Shown here: positions 1-11,937 of the stretch, piece by piece
Layout: each line of letters begins with the position of its first letter
How positions within the stretch are numbered: position 1 is the stretch's first letter
Origin: Macrocystis pyrifera
Lineage: Eukaryota; Sar; Phaeophyceae; Laminariales; Laminariaceae
Direction: 5' to 3'
NCBI GenBank assembly: GCA_031763025.1
Contig: JASSKH010000002.1
Location: 1,046,929 to 1,110,928, forward strand
DNA: 64,000 nucleotides
The notes under the pieces: model-generated
The model's input: the letters and a program-made list of their open reading frames with translations, nothing else
What the model was told of the DNA's origin: nothing
Database searches by the model: none
Translations under genes and position numbers: made by a program

Positions 1-908
1 ATATATACCGTAGAATGGTACGCTTGTGTGCCGACCATGCAGCAGGGAAACCCATCGTGGAGCGCTCCATATCGGGAAATCCAATCGTCTGAATGATCCA
101 ATCGGTCTCAATCGTTTGCGAGAAGTAACTGCGCGGCCGTCCTGTCAAGGTGCCTATCATAAAATCTATCGTATCACTGCTCGTTCGCTATAGTGAACTC
201 AAATTTGTCACTACCTAGTTGGGGTCGTTGACAATATACTAATCCGTTAAGGCACGCTTCCTGATCGGTTCTACGATACCAAAATAGTTCAAACCCAGTT
301 GGCCGACAATGACCCACAATAACCTGTGGAGCATCTTCAGTGCAGATGAGTATTTTTGTCTTGGAATACTAAGGCTACAGTAGACTTCGTTTCGTACGAA
401 AGAGGTGGCCACGGTAACGCCAAGTAGTTACGTCTCCCGAAACGAGGAAAAGCCGTGCAGCGCTACAGTAGTCCAAACATTTTTCACTGAGCCGGTACCC
501 TAAACATGTCTGGATTTCAGGTGAAATACCAGATCATCGGCTGGTGACCTGGGCACGACCGACTCAAGAAAGCACTGCTGTAGGTCATACATATAATATG
601 TTCCTCTCAATGTCAGGTTGCGGGTGAGGTATGAAGCTTATGAAGCGAGAGGCCTCCGTCAATATACTTACGAACACCAACATAGAACCCTGCGTCCGAT
701 CTAATTTTGACCGGATTATCCATGTCCTGTACTACAACTGCATAGAGCCCGGTATTGAGCAAGAAACAAAACGACATAGCATAGATATGTCGCGAGCCTC
801 TTGTGTGGAAATATTTCGAAATAAATAACTAAACACATCCTGTACTGTACCAGGCATCATTTGGATGTGTGACGATTTTTATTCTGCACTTAGTATTGAA
901 AAATATAC
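1..908. other. Sequence downstream of the Roc P-loop exon, nothing identified
   Basis: The remaining Roc and COR exons should lie here or beyond the left edge on the minus strand. I looked for the Roc G3 (DxxG) and G4 (xKxD) motifs and did not find a convincing one. The minus strand is open from about 160 to the window edge, but the translation does not resemble a Roc domain. Confidence 0.4.
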
Positions 909-1191
909 CTGGTTTTCCCCGCTCGCGATGACCCAATGAGGACCACCTTAAGGAGCTGCATCTTGTTCATCCCAACCCCGGCTTTGGCGGCTGCGCGCAC
1001 ATCCTGGAGGTAGGTTTCGACGGCCGATAGTCCCTCTTCCACGACGGCTTCCGGTGGCATGACCCACGGGTTTCCCCAAAGTTTAAGCGTTTTTCCACCC
1101 ACCTTAGAAGTTTCGCCATCGAGTGCACGCGTCTTGGAATCGGCGATGAACAATTGGACAAGGTCCAACGCATCTTCAACTTCGCCAAGAC
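909..1191 (-). CDS. Exon with LRR-Roc linker and Roc GTPase P-loop
   Basis: A 283-base open exon. It starts in the phase left by the LRR exons (Gly codon completed by GT). It encodes GLGEVEDALDLVQLF, a linker of about 65 residues with NPWVMPPEAV, a helical stretch around VETYLQDVRAAAKAG, and then KVVLIGSSRAGKT. The last part is a beta strand and the Walker A loop GxxxxGKT that binds the GTP phosphates. The exon ends CCAG|GTATAT with a GT donor directly after the P-loop, so the rest of the GTPase fold must be on later exons to the left. The acceptor is AACAG. The mix of LRRs and P-loop is typical of ROCO proteins; other LRR-NTPases are less likely because of the direct Roc-like linker. Confidence 0.82.
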
Positions 1192-1282
1192 CTGTTCAAC
1201 CGGACAACGGACCAGCAACATGTAGGTTGGTTGCTAGTGTATTGCGATAATGCTCTTGCTCCGGTTTTCTCTCGGTTGAAGT

Positions 1283-1386
1283 GTTTTACCACCCTTCAAA
1301 ACGGGCATGCTATCTAGGTCACGCGTTTTGTGATCTAGCCATGAGAAACGGGACAAGGTCCAACACATCTTCAACTTTGTCAGATG
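1283..1386 (-). pseudogene. Decayed duplicate of the pre-Roc linker
   Basis: On the minus strand this stretch aligns with the first third of the Roc exon. It reads K-VEDVLDLV where the intact copy reads GEVEDALDLV, then a ...GGKTL match further on. In-frame stops interrupt it between these blocks, and no P-loop follows. It lies just upstream of the intact copy, in the same orientation. This suggests a tandem duplication of the exon start, followed by loss of one copy. Confidence 0.65.
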
Positions 1387-4300
1387 ACATGAAAACAAGA
1401 ACTATTTCGTTGGTCTCTACTTCTGTACTTCCCAGGAAAAAGGCTTTATCTCCGTAACCAATATTCCGACTGGGCGACTTTCAGCTATTTCCCCGTCAGT
1501 CTCCAAGGATAAGTGGATTTTTTTTTATCGCATTTATAGGTTGATACCACGATACGAACTTCGTGCGAGTTACCTGAAAAAGCCGACGTCCGCCCTCAGC
1601 CACCTACCAACGCACACAATCTGACAGCAACTACAAACACAACGACAAATATTCGCAGTCCGTTGGATATGGCGTTTGGTGTGAATGTATCAAACTGAAA
1701 ATGTATCTCGTGCTGCCATGGCGCCGCTGTCTACTACAACTGGATAAGCAGACATGACAAACAACGCCAACACGTAAGTGTGATGGGGCTTATTCATATG
1801 TGGACCCGTGTGTCGGGGGAATGCACCGAAACGGGCACGTGAGCCACCGATGTCTCGAGTCCAAACGAAGCGTTCTGCTAGAGAGGTTCACCATCATATT
1901 TCTTAGGCTCCTTTGTCCCCCCAACGCATGCCGACTTCAATGGGGACAAACTTATGAATACGACTGTTGCTGGGCTGTGTGGGGCGTGCACCTTACAAAA
2001 TACATATATGCATCCCCACGAACTCTGGTAGTACTGTACCTTCTTCAACTGAGGTCCACGTGAAGCTACCGTACCCAATTACATTCTACCTATCACGCGT
2101 CCAAGATGCACTCCGGCCATTGCTATACCGCAGTCATTGTTGTTCGTGACTGTCCGATGAGCCCTGTTTCCACGCGTCACGATGTGATGAACACGCATGG
2201 CAATCACAAGGTTCGCAACAAAATCAAACGTCGCGCTATCTCCCACCACCAGAAGACGCGAGCACTGACCCAGACAGTATCCAAACGACCCGGCCGGGAC
2301 GAATCTGAGTTTCCAGTTATGCATGTAACGTTTTCCAGGGCTTTCGTCCCCACCCGGTTGACTCACGAAATACTGCTGCACTGCTGTGTACAGGTTTAGA
2401 AGGGGATGCGTGCTTGTTCGGCAAAAACTCCTCGTGAGGGCTTCCGACGAGAAGAGCTTTAGAAGCAAACCCGGCAAGCGGGTTTGAGGAACAACGCTAA
2501 GACAAGCCTGTTCAACAATGCCAGGGTCAAAGTATCTGACAAATAATGAAGTTTAGTACATACTTGATCCTACCATAATGGGTAAGCATGAGGGTTGAGG
2601 AGTCCCGTCAGAGGGAATAGTTGGACTATACTACGGTAGAACCTTATACGTAGCACAGCGGAGAGAACCGAGGCGTCGTTCAATGCGATATCAAGCTCAA
2701 ACTCCATGCATACCGTGTGCGTCGTATTTCTAATAGTTTGGTAACGGGCTCAATGCCCGGACATAAGGGGTTTAGGGGATACACACGAGAAACCCGGCGA
2801 GAACCGTGTCTTGCGCAGGGTTCGACACCCTCCTGCACCGGTTCTTACTGTACAAATGTAACATTCATGTTTCCTAGGTTTTCGCCCTCCCTCTCTTAAG
2901 GGAGTGTTTATGCGCTGTTGGCATTGAGCTCGGGCTGCGGAACTGTCCTATGGCATTAAACCAGTATTAACTATCCAAGAGACAGGAGATTATTTTGTCA
3001 TTCGGGATACAACATACGCCCTTGGATAAACTTCCGACAAATTTTTCTTCAAAGCAAGGGCGGCGCCCACGACCGAAATGATCACTGCGGAAAGCTCCCG
3101 TTTAAAACAACACTGGGTGGAGGCATCGTTTGGCGCTTGCCCTCTTCGCGTTGTCCCAGGACAAAAATTGGACTTTCGTCTCAGGGAGAGTTCTATTTTC
3201 TCACCAGAGTGATACTGTAAATACCCCTGCCTTTAGAGGGGCTTGGGAGGTGTGTTACAGGAGGGTCATGATTGTTCGGCTACGGAATCATATTTTGGGT
3301 TGACCGAGCTTCTTTTAGCACGATATCATTGCACTTCAACTATCGGCCTTGCACAAAACAGGGTCGTGGAATACCTAGTACCTGGTAAAATAAGCGAATG
3401 GATTATATCGGGTTTTGCTCTTTGGGCTTCTATCACGACCGGGTTTCTGCCGACGGCAGATATAGAACTCCCTAAGCGAAGCCTCAGGAAATTCAGGTCA
3501 AACCGCAATCTTAGCAAGCATCCCGAAACACAGTACACCGTGGAAGAAAGGAGACTTGAACAGGGTCCGATCACTCACTACAAAGAGTCCGACCGAAAAA
3601 TCTATGTTTGGTAATATTTGTTTTCTTCTCTCTGGGAACGTTCATAAAGTGATCGACGTTGAGCTACGCGCAACAGACGGTCTGACGCAATACACAGGAA
3701 TAGCAGAACACGTCGAAACTGGCGTGCAACACGCAAGGCTACACATCCTCACAGACGAGTGTTTCGCTTTATAAGGAAAGGACCTATCTTCGTTGAGGCT
3801 CCTCGCATATGTAAAACTACATGCCTCCCCCCAAACAGATTTTGTGAAAGACTTAAAGTGCACTCCGGCGACCATTCCTAAAGGCCAGGGGTATCGGTAA
3901 AAAAAATGAGAATCACTTTCGATACTCCAGTAATACTTGCTTCAGGAATCCGATCAGTCTCAAAAGCGAGGGACGCACACGAAACCGTATGGGCGGTGGA
4001 GAAACGTGGTTAGGCAACGCACTCGAGCCGATGAGATGCGGGTTTTGCATGTAATATTGTGTAACTGCACTGTACGTTGAGTGTCACAATGTTGGCAGCG
4101 AAACTAACGTCGAGAGAAAATAGACACGCGACAGGCGCATCCGTTGTCTCGGCAGGGTCCACGATGTTCGACAAAGCAAGCTGGATCAACAAACCACCGG
4201 GCACATATTCGGGCTAGGTGAAAATAAGTTGACACTATTACTGTGTGCGGAACAGCAGCATATAAAATGTCTTCCGTCGATATGTCGTCTCGCGTTTCAC

Positions 4301-4712
4301 CGCGATGTCAGCGATTTCGTGTTTTAACCCTTGCGCACCCCGAGACACATCGTTCAAGGCGCAGCTGGATGTCGTTGAACTTTCCAGTGTCTTTGGGATA
4401 CTGTCAGCGACGGCGGGGTGCTAAACAATCAAGAACCCGAACCAACACATGCACGATAAAACAGGCTTGCCCGGCACTTTGCAACTACGGCGGCAACGGA
4501 CGTCATCCTCCAGGCAATGCCAGCGCAACGTAACAAAAGGTGATCTAAAACGAGTCGGCTCTCACCTGCAGTCATGCGGGCACGGCCAGACCGAATACCA
4601 AAGGAGACACAAAACATGCAATTCCCTCTAGTCTGGGAATCGTGACAGACGCAGGCGCTACTGGTTTCGGGAGGTTACCGGCCCGACATTTTTCCGAGGT
4701 AGTACAACCCAC
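1387..4712. other. Large intron between LRR exon 6 and the Roc exon
   Basis: About 3.3 kb without a recognisable exon or mobile element. A plus-strand frame of 123 codons at 3,243-3,614 and a minus-strand frame of 132 codons at 2,079-2,477 show no known motif and are probably chance. Confidence 0.5.
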
Positions 4713-4781
4713 CTGTCAGCTTGTTGAAGCGGAGATCGAGATGCAGCAATCCCACAGTGTTCAGCTCAGACGGGACCGAGC
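4713..4781 (-). CDS. LRR exon 6, one repeat (69 bases)
   Basis: A 69-base exon, one codon shorter than the others but in the same phase. It encodes GSVPSELNTVGLLHLDLRFN then KLTG. The acceptor is TTCAG and the donor is a normal GT (GTGGGT). It is the most divergent of the six at the exposed positions (D, R, F). It lies at the end of a 3.1-kb intron and 3.5 kb before the Roc exon. Confidence 0.78.
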
Positions 4782-7700
4782 CTGAAGGCAATATATGAGA
4801 TACAGCAGAAACGCAGGTGAACGCGAGCGGTGAGGACAGTGAAGGTCTCCAATTACGTGGGCCTTATTTCGACAAATGCTACGGCAAGGGGGTATCTAAT
4901 ATTTCTACACGGGTCGCCCTGCCCGTCCTTGAAACTATGGGTGCAATTACGTCACCGTGGAGACAATGCACAACGTAGCAAAAAAGCCTACGAGATGTTC
5001 ACAACATTCTTGTTGCGGCAGCTCTAATGACGTCTTATTATTTTATGTCTCCACAAGAATACATTGTGCAGCGGGGGGGGGGTTTGTCGCAGCCCACTTC
5101 TGGAGGGCTTATTCGTCCAGCCACGTCGAGCTACTCGTGCGAGTGTCTACGCGAATCGTACTCCGTTGAGCGCCCAAGCCGTTGTGATAGGCGTAACGTA
5201 ATCCGTTAAACTGCTATGCCGCCGTGGCATGCCGGGTCGCGATGTGCGCTGCCATGATACTTTATGTGAGGCTGAGCGTCCGAGAATACTTTTGTTGTCT
5301 CTTCCCGAGTGGTGTGCAGAGATATTCGTGTGAGCAACCGTAACTCCGTAATGCGAAAGAGGGGAGGGGTACCCCTCTTGCCGTAGCGTCCGTTTCTTCC
5401 CGTTTCCCTCCTATCCGCGTTCGTTTTGTCGTACGACCACTGATAACTAGCGGCACTCGCGTAAGCTCCGGTGCGTAGAGAACTGCGCCCCCCCACTCAA
5501 TCCGTCGTACTCAAAGCACACGTACATGTAACAAGTTTATGAAAAGAACACCGGTGTCCAAACGGTGCGCGTCCCGCAAGTATTCACCGTCAGCTTCGTC
5601 GTGTCGTCAACGTTTTCCTGCTGAATTTTTCAAACCTTGGCCTTGCACGTCATCCGGGTTATCAAAACAACTGCATTTCCAATTGTGTACAGACAACTTC
5701 CAACGTATCTTTTATAAAATTTCTAATCGTAGTTCTCGTGACACTTCGGATACTTCGGAGTACGCCCAGTCCATGACGATCCATCTCACTCGGTTGACTC
5801 GTCCTCTAGGACCTCATTCGCGACACGTTCCTTAGACCATACCGTAACGCGCAGTATGTGCGAGACGCGACCATCCACGAACAAGCGAAACAAGTCGACA
5901 TCAGCACGGACAGCTCGTATTTCAATGCACGTACTACCGGCGACACGACTGTAAGAGCCATGTCACGTTATAATGTGTGTATCAAAGGTCTAGAGTGAAA
6001 GGAACCACTGCAGAGGTAGCACGTATTTCACGATTTGTTTCTGCCTGAGGAGCAATGGCACGGCAGGGGTGGCGGCTTGCGTTCGGAGCTAATCCCCTGG
6101 GGGGCTCAAACTATCCCCCGAATCATGCCTTCGCACGCAAAGGTTTTTCGCAGCTCGATCAATATTTCTTTTCGATACTACTCCCGAAACAAAACATACC
6201 GCAGTAGTAAATTAATCATGTGAACCTGTCTGCTAACCGGTAAGTGCTCCACCTCAAGGAGCTCGCGAAGCGCACACCCTACCGTGGTTAGGGTCTGCGA
6301 GAGGTGCTCGACTGGATACCACCAGCTAGGGTTGGAACACCGTGTTTTTCGAACAACGCTGTTGGTTTCATACGTGTGTCATGGGATTGGACGCTTGCTA
6401 CCATAACAGGGGTAAGCCGTTTGCGCAAAAACAAATGTATAAATGACGGGGCTCTGTACCCCCCAATCCAAGGAACTTCATAGTTCGTACTGGAAGTGTT
6501 TTTCGCTGTGTGTTTTCTCGTGGGAGCCATGATATTGCTTCATCGGATACAGCACTCACACGTTCCTTCAGGATCATAAGTTGAGCTAAGCATAGAACTC
6601 GTTGAGGTCATGAGAGTATATTGTCAGAAACTAGAAGGGTGCAACTCCTCTACTGTACCATGCGTCCTTTGTCGTGGTGGGACGCGCGCCATGTACCGGA
6701 TGCACCTGTAAATTAAATTACAGAGGCTCCTCATTCGAGAAGCTCTCCTTTTCCCCCGAACACGCATTCAACAAAAACCGAGGGTGCCTAACCCTCCATG
6801 GCGTTAAAGGTTTACATGAAACTTTATATTTAAAAACAAAAAACGACGAACGGCGATTGTTTCCATAAGAACCCTCATCATCAAGAAAACATTATTTGGC
6901 CGAATCGTGCCACTACTATCAGAGTACGCGTCTCTGGGTTGTTTTCAACGCCCACCGAGACATAGGTCGGTTCCTATGGGTAAGGGGGTCTGTACCTCAC
7001 CCAGAAACAGACTTAACCAAACGAAACTGCACGCAAAGACCAGGTGAATCACCAACAATTCCCAATGCATAATATACACATCGAATCAGACTGCGGGAAC
7101 CACGAACGTATTTGTGGACACAATGGGCTTGAGAAGCCATACCAGTTGAAAGCATTCGAGAAGGCCAACACGCCCGCGCCACCTCGCCTAGTTGAGGAAA
7201 ACCCGACGTGCTCCGTCCCGGCAGTTTACAAGGGCGACGGTCAAAGGTCACACCACTGCGGCCGTGCATAATATTGAGTCCCTCCGACCATTGCTCTCAT
7301 TTCACGCACGCTAGACTCCGAAGTCGCGTAATACATCATGAAGGATGTCGGACGCATGAATGTGTCGTGCTGGGGGTCTCATGGCGTAACACCGAGGGAA
7401 ACGAGCCAACCTTACACATTCTTAGGCGAACATACATCAATCTCTGGTACGGGCAACCGAAACAGCGTCTTGGCACGAGGAGCCCCGGCGCCTATTCCTT
7501 GGTGCGGAAACCATCGAGGTGCCAACCGGCGACCAAGTCGTTCCTCTATATCCTAGAATCTCTGCACACAAGGCCTACCGTGATACTTGAATTTCGTCAT
7601 CTAATCAAATCTACGACCTGAACCCGAGCTGACCCTGCGCACTACACAATGGCCATACACCCCGCAGTAGTACAGCGGGAAAAGGTTGAAGTACTTTGAT

Positions 7701-7928
7701 TGTTTGCATTCATATTTCTAAGTTTGGCCTCCGAAAATGTCGTGATTCAATATCAACCCCTCGTACCCAGCAGGAAAAAACAACCCCAACAGAAACCCAA
7801 ACTCGTACGCGAGTCTTAACGTTCACTCAACTTCTATGACCAACATATTGTTCATCTATCTACCTTCCGCCTGGATACAACAAGCTATACCACATCATAC
7901 CATGCATTTGGGCCCAAACCATACTTGC
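4782..7928. other. Large intron between LRR exons 5 and 6
   Basis: About 3.1 kb. I searched both ends and the middle for another single-LRR exon. A weak, frame-broken resemblance near 7,145-7,215 (minus strand) was not accepted. Short G and C runs occur near 5,073 and 5,489. Confidence 0.5.
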
Positions 7929-8000
7929 CTGTCAACCGATTGTTCTGGAGGCGAAGATCCTCCAAAAATGGCATTTCCCCAAGCTCGGATGGAATTGATC
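7929..8000 (-). CDS. LRR exon 5, one repeat
   Basis: A 72-base exon encoding GSIPSELGEMPFLEDLRLQN then NRLTG. The acceptor is TGCAG. The donor is GC in the sequence ACAG|GCAAGT, a perfect GC-donor consensus. The exposed positions of the LxLxxN motif read R, Q, N and differ from the S, H, H of its neighbours. Confidence 0.82.
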
Positions 8001-8628
8001 CTGCAAACGAAATTAAAAACGGTCGAGAATAAGCTCGTTCCAGAGCACAAGAGGGAGTGGTGGTAGCTCCCTCTACCCCCTACGTAGCTTGAGCTCGCCC
8101 GATATGCACACCGAGTGTTCTTTGGTTCTTCCGGACACAATCGTCACATGTCAATTCCTGCCAACGGATTGGGATACAATCATAAGCTAGGTGTGGGACG
8201 CAGATAACTCCTACGACTATATTGCGGCGAAAATGCCTCCACCCAACCAGATTTATGCATGGTCTGAGGGGCTCCACACGAGCGTAAAGCGGCAGAGGCC
8301 ACGGTTTTCAGGTATCATCCGGGACACATATAGATATTGAATGCATCACACAGATGACAATCTAGTGCAAGTTCTTAGTGCGTATGCCAATAGGAATGCT
8401 ATCTACATCAGGAAGGTCGCGATCTAAAGCATCCAGATCCTACTCTGCCCATGTCATGGGTTTGAGACGGATCAGAGGAAAAGTACAGCTCATACCCATT
8501 GGACAGTGTTTAAGGCCGTGGAGACTGTACGTCTCGCAATCAACAACGTGGGCAGGATCGTACATACATCATGAATGCACCTGCCATGAAATACTCGCAT
8601 CAACCGTGAGCGAATTGGACAAACTCGC

Positions 8629-8700
8629 CTGTCAACCGGTTGTGATGAATCGACAGCTTCCGCAAGGCCAGAAACTTACCGAACTCAGGCGGAATGGACC
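8629..8700 (-). CDS. LRR exon 4, one repeat
   Basis: A 72-base exon encoding GSIPPEFGKFLALRKLSIHH then NRLTG. The acceptor is GCAG and the donor is GC (GCGAGT). The leucine scaffold is kept apart from Phe and Ile replacements at buried positions, which are usual in LRRs. It is separated from exon 3 by a 1.77-kb intron that contains a MITE (9,629-9,729). Confidence 0.82.
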
Positions 8701-9628
8701 CTGCACATACAAACGAAGAGCAAACCCAACGATGCGGGATTAACGCTCGACCGGGCGTATCCAGAGACAGCCTTCTGCGGCAGAGGGAGCATTGCTGGGC
8801 GCAACATGAACATCTCTTGGTTGACATGTTTGCTTTACTTAGGGGCCGGTCAGCATTTCAGCAATCATGTTGGACCCGATGGTTTGATTTTGTGCGAGGT
8901 CTCGCCCATGATACTTGTCTATGCGTAACGCGTACGGCGTTTTATCGAAATCGGATCACCGGGGGAGGTAGCGAGGTCTTCTTGCGAAGAAATCTACACA
9001 TTGTGTACTACGCGGCGAACCTCAGGTCATACGTTTGGTGCTGTCTCCGCGGAACCCGAGCTTGCCGAACGTGTACGTTTTCGATCAAGCAGCGAGTCGT
9101 GTTATGAACGTTCATTTAGTGAAGACGAGGGGGGTAATTTGGTGTAGGCCCCACCGTGGAATCGGCGTCAACGTGACCCAGGGCCTCTTGGAAGTGCAAA
9201 CAAGCGGACGGTCTATTCATCAAGTTACGTGCTGACTCCCCATGACGCGGGAGATGGGACGGACGTGGCACCGGGTTGTTTATTCTGCGGATATATATAT
9301 ATATACGCGGCACAATTGAAGACCACCACAAGCGAACAATTTGCCCACCGAATCCTACGTAAGTGGGGTGTGTGTGAGAACGAATGGTCAGCGCAATACG
9401 GTCTAATGAAACCACGGAAGGTGTCGCTTCAAAACGAGCCAGCACAATCTTCCGGGGAGGAGCATTTCACGGAAGGTGTTGGGAACTCTGATGAGACTCT
9501 TGACTAGTAGACCGTAAACACCTAGAGCATGAACCGATTGCAGTCATACAACTCAAGTACGCTATAAATACCCACAAGTGTATCCACGTGGGCGTAAGTA
9601 TTATAACGAATGCTATTTCAAAGCTATA

Positions 9629-9729
9629 TACGGGGGATCATAGTAAATAGGACCTACAGTACACACAAAAACTATATATGTACCTATTTTTACGAATAAT
9701 ATATGGTCCTATTTACTATGTCCCCCGTC
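9629..9729. mobile_element. TACGGGGG MITE, copy 1 (in LRR-gene intron)
   Basis: Ends are near-perfect inverted repeats, TACGGGGGATCATAGTAAAT and its complement, around an AT-rich centre. It sits inside the intron between LRR exons 3 and 4. Non-autonomous; the family is named here from its ends. Terminal TA suggests a Tc1/mariner-like target. Confidence 0.85.
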
Positions 9730-10465
9730 GTAGACATCGGGCCCCGAACAATTGGGTTTGCTCCTCAGCTTAGGAGCCCCAGCGGTAAACAATTGCCCGG
9801 TGCCCAAACCTGCGGCCCTCGCCGTAACACGGTTCCAACAAGCATGGCCGGCATTAAATCCACGTCACCTCGGCCCACCGTCTCTTTGGTTCATCGTATA
9901 TAATATTAAGAATGCTTTTTACTCTTCTTTATGATCAATTTCGCTCTTCTGTCATCTGCCTACCAGTCGTAACCAAGATCCGGGGCCATGTAGCAGACTC
10001 TCCACCCCCCACCCCCCCCCTCCTCCCACTAGGGTACGTTCCTTGATTCAGCTTTTTCTTCCCTCACCGCCTCGCGTCGATACTCGACAGCATAACTATG
10101 TGAACACAAATCACGTTGGGCCGGTGCACGTGAAGTCTCTCGCAGACGAAGCCCACATACATACCGCAATCGGCGTCGTGGTACGGTAGGAGTGTACTAG
10201 AATATCTCGTAGCTTCTCACTTGAGAACTTCTGTAACACACACCAAAAAAATGGATTCCACAAACATTGTACCTTCGCCGGCGGCGATAAAACCCGCCGT
10301 GCCGGGTACAACGATAGATAGTGGTGAAACGCGAGTTTCAACAATATTCGGTAGTTCCGCATTTGAGGGCCTACGTGAGCAAGAACAATGATCGCTAAAG
10401 ACGAAATATCCGAAAAACAGGACATGCCTACACACAAAAAGATGACAATGCACGGCAAGCCTTGC

Positions 10466-10537
10466 CTGTCAGCTGGTTATGATGCAGCGAAAGCTTCTTG
10501 AGGCGCACCAGCTTGGCGAGCTCCGGAGGAATTGAAT
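10466..10537 (-). CDS. LRR exon 3, one repeat
   Basis: A 72-base exon encoding DSIPPELAKLVRLKKLSLHH then NQLTG. The split codon formed with the previous exon gives Asp instead of the usual Gly. The acceptor is ACAG. The donor is GC (GCAAGG), a good match to the strong consensus that GC donors usually need. Reading through the donor meets a stop after about a dozen codons. It lies 513 bases from exon 2. Confidence 0.8.
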
Positions 10538-11050
10538 CTGTGCGCGGTAGCGACAAACGGAGGACGTATGAGCACACCCGGCGTATCTCGATGTAGATCA
10601 TTTGGATATTTACGCGCCACTGTGAGGTGTCGCGCAGGATCTATATTGTACAGTTCCACTCCAGGAAACCTGTTCTGTATCATACCGATTCTACGGTTTC
10701 AACCCCGAGATGTGAACTAGAGCATATTTTAGGCACTGGACATCAATCTGCGATGAAATATCGAGCACGTTTGGTGGGTAACGGTGGCTGTCCGACCCGT
10801 TGGGCAATTGCGATACTGACGACTACACAAGCTATCTCAAGCAAGTTTCAAGTACGGACACCTCAGGCGAAGAACAACCTTTCTCAACACAGCGAATGCA
10901 TTTATATGTATAAACGTTATACGAGCTGCAACTAAAACGGAGGTAGACGCACAACAACAAAAACGAAAACAACAATGTGACGATGCAACGGTTGCGCGGT
11001 TGAACGTCAACCGCAGCCATCACGAATCGGTTTGGCTTGAAAATGCTCGC

Positions 11051-11122
11051 CTGTCAGGTGGTTATCGTGCAGAGATAGCTTGTGCAAGCCCACCATTTCT
11101 CCAAGCTCAGGAGGAATCGACC
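11051..11122 (-). CDS. LRR exon 2, one repeat
   Basis: A 72-base exon encoding GSIPPELGEMVGLHKLSLHD then NHLTG. The acceptor is CAG. The donor after ACAG is GC (GCGAGC), not GT. If the exon were read through, the LRR pattern would end immediately, so a GC-AG intron is the better reading. Phase 1 on both sides, compatible with every other LRR exon of the locus. The intron to exon 1 is 815 bases. Confidence 0.8.
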
Positions 11123-11937
11123 CTGCGTTGAGAGTTGTTCATGAGTTATAAAGTTTCGGATGCCGGCCCATGCCCTCGAGCTCGAAGATCGGAGTACCCC
11201 CCTGGTGAAGTGAGGTGTGCCCCACTTTGACGATTGCTTCATGCGGAGTATACATTCATATCAGAACCTCAACGCTAACGACACTGCTGTAAGGGATAGG
11301 GGGAGCGGCCTCGTTTGTTGGGTTAGCCGCAGGGGCAGCAACGTTGGTAACCGTGGCAGTCCGAGTTTCCCACCGAGAGAGCGGAATGCTTCCGTTCATT
11401 GGTCGATGACGTGCAAAAATGCTTCAAACCTAACAGGCGACGCCTTCCTCGTGCTGCGCAGGCCGACAGACGTGAGTGATCGATGCGCTGGTTTTGTCCG
11501 AGCATTGCTGTTTCGTCGGTATAGAAGCTACCCCATTGTCATTTTCATGTTTACATTATTCCGGCTTGTAGCTTTGTACTTATAAAATAGTTTTTTGAGC
11601 AACGTTACACAAACACTTGCATCGCGATGCATACCGCTAACCCCAAAAGCCCAAAAGTATTTGAGACGGGACACACATTCGGCAGTGCCTCGGCTCAGTG
11701 TGTCTGGATGGCGTCCAAATGAAATACAACTTGCGCAGAGAGCGCACCTGTGAAGACCTGCATTCCAACAGCGACGATAAATGTCACCACTGTATTATTG
11801 GAGGCGTTCGTGCGTGATCTACGTAGTGCGCTCGACCTTGTCGATAACCAAATCGAGGGAAAACCCGCAACCGTCGACCCCCAGAGGCGCGAAAAACGCG
11901 GTCAGAGTTTCTTGGTCATCACAGACAAAAACATCAC

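Noticed and set aside
1-160. Continuation of the Roc GTPase at the left edge (minus strand open frame)
   Set aside because: The frame is open, but I see no Roc G3 or G4 motif, and the phase-correct reading after the P-loop exon meets a stop.
4340-4400. Match of GCAGCTGGATGTCGTTGA with the integrase spacer region at 47,450
   Set aside because: Short shared word only; the flanks do not align, so it is taken as coincidence.
6228-6290. Another LRR exon (minus strand, ELLEVEHLP)
   Set aside because: No IPxEL part before it and no splice sites. The similarity is to a few leucines only.
7145-7215. A further LRR exon on the minus strand (SGFPQLGEVARA)
   Set aside because: Only half of the pattern fits, frame breaks are needed, and no acceptor or donor sits at the right place.
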